Assembly (NCBI RefSeq): GCF_021742065.1
Contig: NZ_JAKKIE010000081.1
Span: forward strand, 1 to 12,274
DNA: 12,274 nucleotides
Origin: Rhizorhapis sp. SPR117
GTDB lineage: Bacteria > Pseudomonadota > Alphaproteobacteria > Sphingomonadales > Sphingomonadaceae
Direction of reading: 5' to 3'
Every line of letters begins with the position of its first letter. The first letter of the stretch is position 1. Under the pieces are notes generated by a model. It saw nothing but the letters and a program-made list of their open reading frames with translations, was not told where the DNA came from and ran no database searches. Below are positions 1 to 7,560 of the stretch, piece after piece. The translations under genes were made by a program, and so were the position numbers.

Positions 1-155
1 GACCGTATACGTTGACGCAGACTGATCAGAGCATCTCAAAATCTACCTTGCAAACGGGGCGGGCCATACGTTTTTTATGCCGCCGGACACCGGAGGGTAT
101 GAATGGACCCCGGAAGGAAAGCGCAGTTCCGGATCGAAAATGCAAATCACACCAG
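1..155. other. Upstream noncoding stretch, no gene recognised
   Basis: No recognisable gene is seen here. The third forward frame is open from the window edge to a stop at about 181-183, but its translation resembles nothing I know and the sequence looks intergenic. A 6-bp inverted repeat (CCGGAA at 110-115, TTCCGG at 127-132, 11-nt spacer) and a short T-run at 71-76 are visible. Neither makes a convincing terminator or operator by itself. The end of an upstream gene could lie just outside the window. Confidence 0.4.
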
Positions 156-223
156 TGTTGCAACTTCGCAACATCCTGCGGATAAATTTACCGCATTTGC
201 GGAAAAACTATTGTGCGGTGCGG
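156..223. repeat. Cluster of inverted and direct repeats overlapping the porin promoter
   Basis: TGTTGC (156-161) and GCAACA (168-173) form a perfect 6-bp inverted repeat with a 6-nt spacer. Immediately downstream, TGCGG occurs at 177-181, 198-202, 214-218 and 219-223, and its complement CCGCA at 191-195. CCGCA can pair with either the 177 or the 198 copy. The repeats span the predicted -35/-10 and early transcribed region, so they may be regulator-binding sites or early leader structure. I do not recognise the regulator. Confidence 0.4.
158..186 (+). promoter_or_regulatory. Candidate sigma70-type promoter for the TorF-like porin
   Basis: A -35-like TTGCAA (158-163) is followed after 17 nt by a -10-like GATAAA (181-186). 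Each matches the consensus at 4 of 6 positions, with ideal spacing. Transcription would start near 193, giving a leader of roughly 150 nt. The -35 lies inside the inverted repeat TGTTGC-N6-GCAACA (156-173), and the -10 lies between TGCGG (177-181) and CCGCA (191-195). That is the geometry expected of operator sites over a promoter. This is inference from motif inspection only. Confidence 0.35.
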
Positions 224-260
224 AATCAGCGTGCAGTTAGGCCGCGATCAAGGCTAGTTT

Positions 261-311
261 GTCCCACCGGTTAGTCCGGTAGAGAGGCAGCAGCCAAGAC
301 GCAGGTGGGAC
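261..311 (+). promoter_or_regulatory. Structured 5' UTR hairpin upstream of the porin gene
   Basis: GTCCCACC (261-268) is perfectly complementary to GGTGGGAC (304-311), giving an 8-bp stem extendable by a G-U and a U-A pair. The enclosed segment holds a second possible stem, ACCGG (266-270) with CCGGT (276-280), which shares three bases with the long stem, so the two partly exclude each other. The hairpin ends 16 nt before the Shine-Dalgarno at 328-335. A role in mRNA stability or translational control is plausible but inferred. Confidence 0.4.
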
Positions 312-340
312 GATCGCAAAGTACCATAAAGGGGAATAAA

Positions 341-1063
341 ATGCGTAAGTCCATTCTCGGCCTCTCGGCCGTTCTTTTTGCCACCGTCGCGACTCCCGCC
401 CTGGCGCAGGAAATCGCAGGCACAGGCCTCACTGTTTCGGGCAATGCAGCGCTCACGAGCGACTATCGTTTCCGTGGTGTGTCCTTGTCCGGTGGCGATA
501 TCGCCATTCAGGGCGGCGTTGACGTATCCCATGAAAGCGGCTTCTATGTCGGCACCTGGGCATCTTCCATTGACGGTGGCGCCCTCTATGGCCACACCGA
601 AGTCGACGTTTACGGCGGCTGGTCGGGTGAAGTGACCCCCGGTCTGACGTTCGACGCTGGCCTGCTCTATTATGTATACCCGAACGGCAACGGCGACAGC
701 GATTATTTCGAACCCTATGCGTCGATTTCCGGCACGCTGGGTCCGGTTGAAGCCAAGCTGGGCGTTGCCTACGCATGGGACGGCCAGAACTCGCTGGGCG
801 ATCAGGACAATCTCTATGTCTACACCGACCTGTCCGCCGGCATTCCCAACACGCCGATCACGCTGAACGGTCATGTTGGCTGGACGGATGGCGTTCTGTC
901 GTTCGATCCCGATGGCGAAAGCTTTGATTGGTCGGTTGGCGCTGATTATGCGATCACGCCCAACCTGTCGATCGGCGTTTCCTATGTCGGTGTTGAAGCC
1001 TATCCGTCGATTGACGGCCTGACCGACGACACCGCAGTTGCTACGCTGAGCGTCAGCTTCTAA
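341..1063 (+). CDS. TorF-family putative porin
   Basis: A 240-residue outer-membrane protein. The start at 341 is preferred over an upstream in-frame ATG at 305 because AAAGGGGA (328-335) sits 5 nt before it and because it begins a clean signal peptide: basic MRK, hydrophobic core, and an ALA-QE cleavage site after about residue 22. The mature protein has the N-terminal pattern of the proteobacterial TorF/gcw_chp family (residues about 38-60, including SDYRFRGVSLSGG). It is rich in alternating aromatic and glycine-containing strands and ends in VSF, a C-terminal phenylalanine typical of BAM-assembled beta-barrels. It probably forms a small pore in the outer membrane; its substrate is unknown. 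It is monocistronic, with its own leader and a terminator just downstream. The family call is firm, but transport activity is only inferred from the family name. Confidence 0.88.
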   Translation: MRKSILGLSAVLFATVATPALAQEIAGTGLTVSGNAALTSDYRFRGVSLSGGDIAIQGGVDVSHESGFYVGTWASSIDGGALYGHTEVDVYGGWSGEVTPGLTFDAGLLYYVYPNGNGDSDYFEPYASISGTLGPVEAKLGVAYAWDGQNSLGDQDNLYVYTDLSAGIPNTPITLNGHVGWTDGVLSFDPDGESFDWSVGADYAITPNLSIGVSYVGVEAYPSIDGLTDDTAVATLSVSF

Positions 1064-1089
1064 GCAAACGCGATTTTCGATCTAAAAGA

Positions 1090-1122
1090 ACGGGCCGTAG
1101 CGAATGCTGCGGCTCGTTTTTT
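1090..1122. terminator. Bidirectional Rho-independent terminator between convergent genes
   Basis: A 12-bp stem (1090-1101 with 1106-1117, two G-U pairs) closes a GAAT loop and runs into six T residues (1117-1122) on the plus strand. On the minus strand the same stem is followed by TTCTTTT. It can therefore end transcripts of both the porin and the opp operon. The plus-strand T-tract runs directly into the minus-strand stop codon of the ATPase gene at 1121-1123. Confidence 0.85.
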
Positions 1123-2671
1123 ATGAGCTTGCGGCAACCAATTGTCGTGTCGCTTGATGTGACGGACGGACAAATAAGTCCTCTGTCTGGCCCATTTCCA
1201 CCAATCGCCCCTGCTCCATGACAGCAACCCGGTGGCACAGCCGTCGGGCCAGTGCCAAGTCATGCGTTACGAACAAAAGCGACAATTGCCGCTCACGTTG
1301 CAGTGCGGTGAGAAGCTCCATGATTTCACCTGCCGCAATCACGTCAAGCGCTGAAGTCGCTTCATCCAGCAACAACATTTCAGGTTCGACGGTCAAAGCC
1401 CGTGCGATAGCCACGCGCTGTGCCTGTCCGCCTGAGAGTGAGCGGGGATAGCGACCGGCCAATTCGGCGGGCAGGCCCACCTGCTGCAAACAGCATTTTG
1501 CTCGGCTCGTCCGGTCCCGGGCCGAAAGATTAGGCCATAAATGGCGCATGGGTTCAGCGAGGATGTCCAATACGCTCCAGTGCTGATCCAGACTTGCGGC
1601 GGGGTCCTGGAAAACCGGCTGCACCAGCCGACGTTCAGCCCGTGTGCGGCGATTTTCAGGATTGAGCCTATGTCCGCGCCACAACAATTCCCCAGCATCC
1701 ATGGGGCCGATGCCGGCGATGGCGCGGGCCAGGGTTGACTTGCCGGACCCCGATCCGCCGACCAGAGCCAGTGCTTCGCCCCGGGCAATGCTGAGGCTCG
1801 CACCATCGACCGCCTGTATCCATCCCCGCCGCCATCCCGGCCGACGGAAAGCGACTGAGACATTCTGTGCCTTCAGCACCGTTTCGTGCCGCAGCGGCAA
1901 GTTGGGCAGAGGATCGGAAAGGCGCGGCGTGGCAGCAATAAGCCGCCTAGTATAGGCCTGCGTCGGTTGTGTGATGATATCGTGCGCAGGGCCAGCCTCA
2001 ACCATGTGTCCAGTGTCCATGATCACGATAGTGTCGGCGTGCGATGCCACTGACGCGAGGTCGTGGCTGACCAACAACAGGCCCAGCCCTTCCTCGGCAC
2101 GGAGCCGGTTGAGCAGCGTCATGATTTCTTTACGTAGCGCGGCATCGAGCGCACTCGTGGGTTCGTCTGCGACAAGCAATTTGGGCCGGTGCGCAATGGC
2201 TGCGGCGATCATCACGCGTTGTCGTTCTCCGCCGGAGAGGCGGTGAGGGAACTGATCCAGCCGTTCGTCTGGGTGCGAAAGCCCGACCCGATCGAGCATA
2301 TTGGCAAGCGTGCGCCGGTCAGGCCGCTTCGCACCCGCTTGTGTGGCGGCTTCGACAAGTTGACGACCGATCGAAAGATGCGGAGTCAGCGCGGTCAATG
2401 GTTGCTGAAAAATGAAGCCTGCCGAGCGGCTGCGCAGGCGGCGCAGCTTGCCTTCGGGGGCACCCACCATTTCCTCGCCATCCAGAATCGCCGAACCGAA
2501 GGCAATTCCGGGCGACAGTCCGAACGGAGTCATGCAGGCAAGGCTCTTGCCAGCCCCAGAAGCTCCTACCAACGCAACGCATTCTCCCGGTTCGATGGTG
2601 AAGGTAATATTTTCAACCAGCCGTTTACCGGCAATATCGATACAGAGATTATTGACCGCGTACAGACTCAC
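1121..2671 (-). CDS. Fused double-ATPase subunit of an oligopeptide-type ABC transporter (OppD-OppF / YejF-like)
   Basis: A 516-residue cytoplasmic protein that would energise peptide uptake through the OppB/OppC pore encoded just upstream. It holds two complete nucleotide-binding domains. The first has Walker A GASGAGKS (36-43), signature LSGGERQR (145-152), Walker B LLVADE (165-170) and switch SHD (202-204). The second has GGSGSGKS (305-312), LSGGQAQR (412-419), LLLDE (432-436) and THD (469-471). Both ATP sites look intact. Most Opp/Dpp systems split these domains into two proteins; a fusion of about this length is known in YejF and GsiA. The start is GTG, overlapping the oppC stop by 4 nt (GTGA), which implies translational coupling. 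It is the last gene of the operon. The substrate cannot be told from the sequence; peptides, microcin-like peptides or glutathione are all possible. Confidence 0.93.
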   Translation of the reverse strand: MSLYAVNNLCIDIAGKRLVENITFTIEPGECVALVGASGAGKSLACMTPFGLSPGIAFGSAILDGEEMVGAPEGKLRRLRSRSAGFIFQQPLTALTPHLSIGRQLVEAATQAGAKRPDRRTLANMLDRVGLSHPDERLDQFPHRLSGGERQRVMIAAAIAHRPKLLVADEPTSALDAALRKEIMTLLNRLRAEEGLGLLLVSHDLASVASHADTIVIMDTGHMVEAGPAHDIITQPTQAYTRRLIAATPRLSDPLPNLPLRHETVLKAQNVSVAFRRPGWRRGWIQAVDGASLSIARGEALALVGGSGSGKSTLARAIAGIGPMDAGELLWRGHRLNPENRRTRAERRLVQPVFQDPAASLDQHWSVLDILAEPMRHLWPNLSARDRTSRAKCCLQQVGLPAELAGRYPRSLSGGQAQRVAIARALTVEPEMLLLDEATSALDVIAAGEIMELLTALQRERQLSLLFVTHDLALARRLCHRVAVMEQGRLVEMGQTEDLFVRPSHQATRQLVAASS

Positions 2672-3456
2672 GCGAAGCGATCCCGCAGGCGTTCACCCGC
2701 GTAAGTGAGGCACACCAGGATCATTACCAGCATGCCGCCCGGAAGGATCAGGCCAAGGGGCGCGATGTCCATATCATCGGCTCCCTCCTTCACTAATATA
2801 CCAAGCGATGTCAGTGGTTCCTGCACGCCAAGGCCAAGGAAGGAGAGGAAGCTTTCCACCATTACCACCTGCGGTACGGTGAGCAGCAGATAGGCGATAG
2901 CGACGCCTGCAATGTTGGGCAGCATATGTTCTAGGAGAATGCGGTAGCCGGGGGCTCCGGCGGCGCGGGCGGCAAGAATGAAGGGGCGCTCTTTCAACGC
3001 CATAACCTGCCCGCGCACGATCCGCGCCATGGTCAGCCACTCCACGGCGCCAATGCCGATAAAGACAAGCACTATGGACCGACCGAACACAACCATCAGC
3101 AAGATGACGACGAACATGAAGGGCAGGGCATATAACGCATCGACGATCCGCATCATCGCTTCGTCCACACGTCCACCCACCCATCCTGCGATTGCGCCCC
3201 AGCTGGCGCCGATGACAAGAGCCACCAATGCGGCAGCGGCGGCGACGGCAAGGCTGATTCGCGTACCAGCCAACAGCCGCGCCAGCCTGTCCCGACCAAT
3301 AGTGTCCGTGCCCAGCAGATGATTGCCGCTCATTGGCTGCAGACGCAGTCCGGACCAATCGATGGCGTCATGGCTCCATGGAAGAAAAAATGGGAGCACA
3401 AGGGCCGCAATCGTAATAAAGCCAACCATGGCAAGGGGAATAACCCCGCGTTTCAT
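2668..3456 (-). CDS. oppC: Oligopeptide ABC transporter permease, OppC-like
   Basis: A 262-residue inner-membrane permease that would pair with the OppB-like subunit to form the transport channel. An N-terminal membrane helix (about 8-26) is followed by the conserved LLGTDTIGRD segment (47-56) typical of OppC/DppC. The binding-protein-dependent permease domain then has helices near 67-92, 108-136, 181-203 and 234-253. The EAA-type cytoplasmic loop that contacts the ATPase is around 155-180 (AARAAGAPG, then LPN). The segment ESFLSFLGLG followed by QEP (201-213) closely matches enterobacterial OppC. It is shorter than E. coli OppC (about 300 residues), mainly at the N-terminus, but starts correctly by ATGA overlap with oppB. 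It also overlaps the downstream ATPase gene by 4 nt. Confidence 0.93.
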   Translation of the reverse strand: MKRGVIPLAMVGFITIAALVLPFFLPWSHDAIDWSGLRLQPMSGNHLLGTDTIGRDRLARLLAGTRISLAVAAAAALVALVIGASWGAIAGWVGGRVDEAMMRIVDALYALPFMFVVILLMVVFGRSIVLVFIGIGAVEWLTMARIVRGQVMALKERPFILAARAAGAPGYRILLEHMLPNIAGVAIAYLLLTVPQVVMVESFLSFLGLGVQEPLTSLGILVKEGADDMDIAPLGLILPGGMLVMILVCLTYAGERLRDRFA

Positions 3457-4373
3457 CCGCGCATCCTTGGGTCAAGCCAGCCATAGATCAAGTCAGCGAC
3501 AAGATTGAACAGAATGATCAGGGCCGCGTAAAGCGTCACCACGCCCAGCACGAGCGGGTAGTCGCGATTGAGCGCGCCCTGCACGAAATAACGCCCAAGG
3601 CCGGGCAGGGCAAAGACGGTTTCGACAATCACGGCACCTGTCAGCAAACCTGCCGCGGCCGGTCCGATATAGCTTGCCACGGGAACAAGGGCAGGGCGCA
3701 TGGCATGGCGTATCAGGATGATGGGCGGTGCAATGCCGCGGGCCCGCGCCGTGCGGATATGGTCCTGGGTCAGTATCGTGGCCAAGCTTGCGCGCATCAG
3801 CTTTGCAACGGCACCCATGATCGGCAGTGCCAGAGCAATAACCGGCAGCACGAGATGCGCAATACTGCCGTCTCCCAATCCTGACACGGGCAACCATCCT
3901 ATCCATAAGCCAAAGATCAGCGCCAGCAATGGCCCTGTGACAAAGGTTGGAAACGCGGTCAAAAGCGTTGCCGTCAACATCGTCGCCTCGTCCACCCATC
4001 CGCCCGCCCGGACTGCGGCATAAAGACCAAGGACAACACCGCCGACCAGCGCGAAGATCAGGGCAAGCCCGCCCAATGTCAGGGATATGGGCAAGCCTTG
4101 GGCGATAAGTTGCGTCACCGTAAAATCGCGATAGATGAGGCTGGGTCCGAAGTCGCCGGTCAGCAAATGCCCGACATACAGGGCCATCTGTTCATGGATT
4201 GGCCGGTCAAGGCCATAGGCGCTCTGCAACGCCGTTCGGGTCAGAGGGTCCAGTGGCCGTTCTCCGTCAAACGGACCGCCGGGGGCAAGGCGCATCAATA
4301 TGAACGAGGCAAGGATCACGCACAGCAGCGTCGGAATGGCAGTCAGCAGACGACGAAGCAGCAAGGCGAACAT
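3453..4373 (-). CDS. oppB: Oligopeptide ABC transporter permease, OppB-like
   Basis: A 306-residue inner-membrane permease and first gene of the opp operon. The N-terminal helix (about 9-27) leads into MRLAPGGPF (27-35) and GDFGPSL (73-79), both hallmarks of OppB. Further helices lie near 97-121, 132-160, 172-190, 232-256 and 274-297. The EAA loop RTARARG (208-214) precedes RHAMRPALVPV (222-232), and the C-terminal GALNRDYPLVLG (266-277) and WLDPRMRG ending match the OppB pattern. There is no strong Shine-Dalgarno at the ATG. No substrate-binding protein gene precedes it: the next gene upstream, crtZ, is on the other strand. The complex must borrow a binding protein encoded elsewhere, or have lost it. 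Confidence 0.93.
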   Translation of the reverse strand: MFALLLRRLLTAIPTLLCVILASFILMRLAPGGPFDGERPLDPLTRTALQSAYGLDRPIHEQMALYVGHLLTGDFGPSLIYRDFTVTQLIAQGLPISLTLGGLALIFALVGGVVLGLYAAVRAGGWVDEATMLTATLLTAFPTFVTGPLLALIFGLWIGWLPVSGLGDGSIAHLVLPVIALALPIMGAVAKLMRASLATILTQDHIRTARARGIAPPIILIRHAMRPALVPVASYIGPAAAGLLTGAVIVETVFALPGLGRYFVQGALNRDYPLVLGVVTLYAALIILFNLVADLIYGWLDPRMRG

Positions 4374-4485
4374 GATGATGTCATGGCGGATTTCTATGCG
4401 TTAGTCATCCGTCTTAAGCGTCTCGTGATTTCATGTTTTGGCCAAGGCCATTCCCCTGAACTCCGGCTGGCGCTATATCGACGGC

Positions 4486-4995
4486 ATGTCCACGCTTGCC
4501 GGCATCCTGCTCTTTATCCTCACTGTCACTCTGATGGAGGGGTTTGCCTATGTCATGCACCGCTGGGTCATGCATGGCCCCGGCTGGTTTTTGCATGAAA
4601 GCCATCACCGCCCGCGCATGGGTGCCTTCGAACTCAACGACCTGTATGCGGCAATTTTCGCCCTTCCTTCTATCATATTGCTCTTGGGGGGCGTGCAGTT
4701 GGGATGGGGGGAATGGGCGACATGGGTGGGGACCGGGATAGCGGCCTATGGCGCGATTTATTTTGGCTTTCATGACGTCATCGTCCATCGGCGCATTGGC
4801 CATCGGTATGTGCCGCGATCCGATTATATGAAGCGCATCGTCCAGGCGCACCGTTTGCACCATGTGGTGGAAACGCGGTCGGGTACGGTCAGCTTCGGTT
4901 TCCTCTATGCACCCCGGCCCGAGATATTGAAGGCGCAGCTCGTGCGGAACGGGAAAGAAGGAATCAGGGTAGCATCTTCCGATACATCTCCCTGA
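4486..4995 (+). CDS. crtZ: Beta-carotene 3-hydroxylase (CrtZ-type, fatty acid hydroxylase superfamily)
   Basis: A membrane non-heme di-iron hydroxylase that adds 3-OH groups to beta-ionone rings, giving zeaxanthin-type carotenoids. All four histidine clusters are present: HRWVMH (HX4H), HESHH (HX2HH), HDVIVH (HX4H) and HRLHH (HX2HH). The spacing and the following SFGFLYAP match CrtZ. The ATG at 4486 gives 169 residues, beginning MSTLAG and entering the first membrane helix as in other CrtZ proteins. A TTG at 4438 would add 16 residues; an in-frame stop at 4426-4428 limits any further extension. Neither start has a clear ribosome-binding site, so the start is uncertain. The gene stands alone, without other crt genes, which is common when yellow-pigment genes are scattered. 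Its last 32 nt overlap the end of the convergent synthetase remnant. Confidence 0.88.
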   Translation: MSTLAGILLFILTVTLMEGFAYVMHRWVMHGPGWFLHESHHRPRMGAFELNDLYAAIFALPSIILLLGGVQLGWGEWATWVGTGIAAYGAIYFGFHDVIVHRRIGHRYVPRSDYMKRIVQAHRLHHVVETRSGTVSFGFLYAPRPEILKAQLVRNGKEGIRVASSDTSP

Positions 4996-5587
4996 GAATC
5001 CTTTTGTCGATCTTCTCAGTGCCCAGGCGCGGCAACTGTTTTTCAGAGAACCAGGTTTGCACAGGAATCTTGAATGGCGCGAGCCGTCCCTCCAGAAAAT
5101 CATACAGCGCCTGCGTAGTCACGGCTTCGCTTTCGTGAAGATGCAGCACTGCGCCGGGAACTTCGCCATAACGCAGATCGGGAAGCCCGAAGACGGAACA
5201 TTCCTTGACTGCGCGATGTTCGTATAAAGCAGCCTCAACTTCCGGACTGCTGATATTTTCGCCGCCACGGATGATGATATCCTTCTTGCGGTCGACGATA
5301 TAGAGATAATCCTCCTCATCGACATAGCCGATGTCGCCCGTGCGGGAAAAACCATCGGCGGTGAAAGCGGCCTCCGTATCGTCTGGCTGGTTCCAGTAAT
5401 ATTTGAAATTGCACACTGTACGGAAGGCGACTTCACCATGCTGTCCTGTGGGCAGATGCTTGCCCGCTTCATCCACTATCGCAAGTTCGACCAGCGGTTG
5501 TGATACTTTGCGGGCGAGGGCGGCGTCGAATTCGCGGTCGAGCTGTGAAGGCAATTTCGCTCTCCCTCTTGGTCTTGTCAGTTGCAT
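4964..5587 (-). pseudogene. 5'-truncated acyl-CoA synthetase (class I adenylate-forming enzyme), C-terminal remnant
   Basis: A 207-residue open frame that matches only the C-terminal part of AMP-forming acyl-CoA synthetases, which are normally about 500-550 residues. Visible family features are [10 protein letters not shown] (33-42), RTGDIGY (82-88), the A8 hinge region IVDRKKDIIIRGGENISSPE (97-116) and the A10 segment around GTEKIDK (189-195), with the catalytic-type lysine at about 192. The N-terminal ATP-binding P-loop (A3), the A5 motif and most of the acyl-binding domain are missing. Homology fades before about residue 28, an in-frame stop lies at 5591-5593, and lgt begins 34 nt away on the other strand, so the missing part cannot be adjacent. 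It cannot activate a fatty acid alone. The retained frame has no internal stop, so the deletion may be recent, or the fragment may be kept for other reasons. Confidence 0.8.
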
Positions 5588-5610
5588 CCTTTATGCAGGC
5601 CAAAATCGCT

Positions 5611-5624
5611 GGGGAAAAGCCTTG
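5611..5624 (+). promoter_or_regulatory. Ribosome-binding site deciding the TTG start of lgt
   Basis: GGGGAA (5611-5616) lies 5 nt before TTG at 5622-5624. No ATG or GTG in the lgt frame gives a plausible N-terminus nearby, and the residues after this TTG (IESIFANA) begin a typical Lgt N-terminus. Confidence 0.7.
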
Positions 5625-6488
5625 ATAGAATCAATCTTCGCAAACGCTACGGCATACCTGCATTTCGATAGCCTTGGCGTTGGCCCTGTGGCGCTTGACC
5701 TCGGTTTCTTCACCCTGAAATGGTATTCTTTGGCCTATCTGGCAGGCATCCTGCTGGGGTATTGGTATCTGTTGAAGCTGATCGCACAGCCGGGGGCGCC
5801 GATGGCCCGGCGCCATGCCGATGATATGATTTTCTATGCGACGCTCGGCATCATATTGGGCGGTCGATTGGCCTATGTCTTCTTCTATCAGCCCGCCATC
5901 CTTCAGCATCCGCTCGATATTTTCAAATTGTGGCAGGGCGGCATGTCCTTTCACGGCGGAGTTGTGGGCGTTTCCCTGGGCATCCTCTATCTAGCGCGCA
6001 GGAACGGGCTCAGCTGGCTGCGGGTGCATGATTATGTCGCCTGTTGCGTCCCTTTCGGCCTGTTATTCGGGCGGCTCGCGAATTTCGTGAATGGTGAATT
6101 ATGGGGCAAGGCGACCGATGTGCCCTGGGCCATCATTTTCCCCACCGGCGGCGACATTCCGCGTCACCCCAGCCAGTTATATGAGGCAGGGCTGGAGGGG
6201 CTCATTCTCGGCCTTATCCTCTGGTTCGCGTTCTGGAAGACCAAGGCGCGGTATCAACCCGGCAAGCTGGTCGGCCTGTTCCTGCTCGGCTATGGCATAG
6301 CGCGCTTCACGGTCGAATTTTTCCGGGAGGCCGATGTGCAATTGATGGAATTTGCGGAGCGCACGGGCCTGCATATGGGCCAGTGGCTGACATTGCCGAT
6401 GATGCTTGGCGGGCTGTATCTGATCCTGACGGCGAAGGGTCGTACAGCCCGCGATCTGACGCCGGACGGCAGCGTGCGTGCCGGCTGA
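5622..6488 (+). CDS. lgt: Prolipoprotein diacylglyceryl transferase
   Basis: This inner-membrane enzyme transfers diacylglycerol from phosphatidylglycerol to the lipobox cysteine of prolipoproteins, the first step of lipoprotein maturation. The 288-residue product from the TTG start matches the usual length of about 290. The Lgt signature [13 protein letters not shown] lies at 150-162, with the essential-type Arg151 and Asn154. MSFHGG (108-113) carries the conserved histidine, and RHPSQLYEA (181-189) and RFTVEFFRE (228-236) are further family blocks. Hydrophobic helices near 32-54, 68-88, 111-125, 140-156, 190-206 and 217-226 fit the multi-pass fold. It opens a four-gene chain and overlaps midA by 11 nt. 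Any promoter must lie inside or beside the synthetase remnant. A longer reading from 5403 is rejected as antisense to that remnant. Confidence 0.96.
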   Translation: MIESIFANATAYLHFDSLGVGPVALDLGFFTLKWYSLAYLAGILLGYWYLLKLIAQPGAPMARRHADDMIFYATLGIILGGRLAYVFFYQPAILQHPLDIFKLWQGGMSFHGGVVGVSLGILYLARRNGLSWLRVHDYVACCVPFGLLFGRLANFVNGELWGKATDVPWAIIFPTGGDIPRHPSQLYEAGLEGLILGLILWFAFWKTKARYQPGKLVGLFLLGYGIARFTVEFFREADVQLMEFAERTGLHMGQWLTLPMMLGGLYLILTAKGRTARDLTPDGSVRAG

Positions 6489-7560
6489 CGAACACTGGCC
6501 CGTGCTGACGCTGGCTGACCGTCTGGCGCGGCAGATCGAGGCGGGTGGTCCCATTTCGGTCGCGCATTACATGGCAGAGGCCAACGCGCATTATTATAAC
6601 AGCCGCGATCCGTTGGGTGCGGCGGGCGATTTCACGACCGCGCCGGAAATCAGCCAGATGTTCGGAGAGCTTGTCGGACTGTGGCTGGCCGACATCTGGA
6701 TGCGCAGCGGGCGCAAGGACAATCCGCTTTATGTTGAGCTTGGCCCGGGACGTGGAACGCTAGCCGCCGATGCTCTGCGCGCGATGCAGATGGCGGCGCT
6801 TGCGCCCAAGGTACATTTCATTGAAACCAGCGAAGTATTGCGGGCAAAGCAGCAAGCCAATGTGCCGCAAGCAATCTGGCATGATGATCTGGATGGATTG
6901 CCTACTGCCGGCCCTCTGTTGGTGGTCGCCAATGAGTTTTTCGACGCGCTGCCAGTGCGACAAATGGTGTCGACGGACCATGGCTGGCGCGAACGGGTTG
7001 TTGTTCGCGCATTAGATGATGAGGCAGGCAAATTCCAACCGATGGCTGGCTATCGCCCGATGGATAGTGCGGTGCCGGACAGTCTCCGCGACGCGCCAAA
7101 GGGCGCCATATTGGAAAGCTCGCCTGCTGGTGCCACCGTCGCCTATGCTCTGGCTTTGCGCATTGCCAAACAAGGCGGTGCGGCAATCCTGATCGACTAT
7201 GGTTATGAAGGCCCTGCACTTGGCGATACATTACAGGCTGTACGGGGTCATAAGACGGCCAATCCTTTTGTTGATCCGGGCGAGAGTGATCTTACTGCGC
7301 ACGTCGATTTCACCTGCCTTGGCAATATGGCGCGACAGGCCGGATTACATGTATATGGGCCAGTAGGGCAGGGGCGATGGCTGACCGCGCTTGGCATTGA
7401 TGCGCGTGCCGAGATACTTGCAGAAAAGTCACCGGAACGAGCTCATGACGTCGAAAGCGCACGATCCCGGTTGACCGCGGACGATCAGATGGGCAGCTTG
7501 TTCAAGGCGATGGCCTTCGTCCATCCTGACTGGGCATCGGCGGAGGGGTTCGAGGGGTGA
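6478..7560 (+). CDS. midA: SAM-dependent methyltransferase, MidA/NDUFAF7 (DUF185) family
   Basis: A 360-residue Rossmann-fold protein. Family blocks are [10 protein letters not shown] (26-35), [18 protein letters not shown] (50-67), the SAM-binding [17 protein letters not shown] (86-102), [12 protein letters not shown] (151-162), LIDYGY (238-243) and DLTAHVDF (271-278). The eukaryotic relative NDUFAF7 methylates an arginine of the 49-kDa complex I subunit early in assembly. A similar role with NuoD is inferred for bacteria, not shown. The start is GTG at 6478, within the end of lgt, so translation is probably coupled. Its stop overlaps the pgeF start (GTGA). The position between lgt and pgeF agrees with a gene order common in Alphaproteobacteria. 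Confidence 0.9.
   Translation: MPADEHWPVLTLADRLARQIEAGGPISVAHYMAEANAHYYNSRDPLGAAGDFTTAPEISQMFGELVGLWLADIWMRSGRKDNPLYVELGPGRGTLAADALRAMQMAALAPKVHFIETSEVLRAKQQANVPQAIWHDDLDGLPTAGPLLVVANEFFDALPVRQMVSTDHGWRERVVVRALDDEAGKFQPMAGYRPMDSAVPDSLRDAPKGAILESSPAGATVAYALALRIAKQGGAAILIDYGYEGPALGDTLQAVRGHKTANPFVDPGESDLTAHVDFTCLGNMARQAGLHVYGPVGQGRWLTALGIDARAEILAEKSPERAHDVESARSRLTADDQMGSLFKAMAFVHPDWASAEGFEG

Noticed and set aside
254..874. 206-codon minus-strand open frame over the porin gene
   Set aside because: Antisense to a well-supported signal-peptide-bearing outer-membrane protein; its translation has no recognisable domain and looks like a GC-rich shadow frame.
4098..4598. 166-codon plus-strand frame spanning the oppB start and crtZ
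   Set aside because: Antisense to oppB for over half its length and out of frame with crtZ; no domain seen.
4414..5103. 229-codon minus-strand frame across crtZ
   Set aside because: Covers crtZ, whose four histidine clusters are unmistakable on the plus strand; the antisense product resembles nothing.
5403..5621. N-terminal extension of lgt
   Set aside because: Runs antisense through the conserved synthetase remnant and would add 73 non-homologous residues; the TTG at 5622 has a good Shine-Dalgarno and the family N-terminus.
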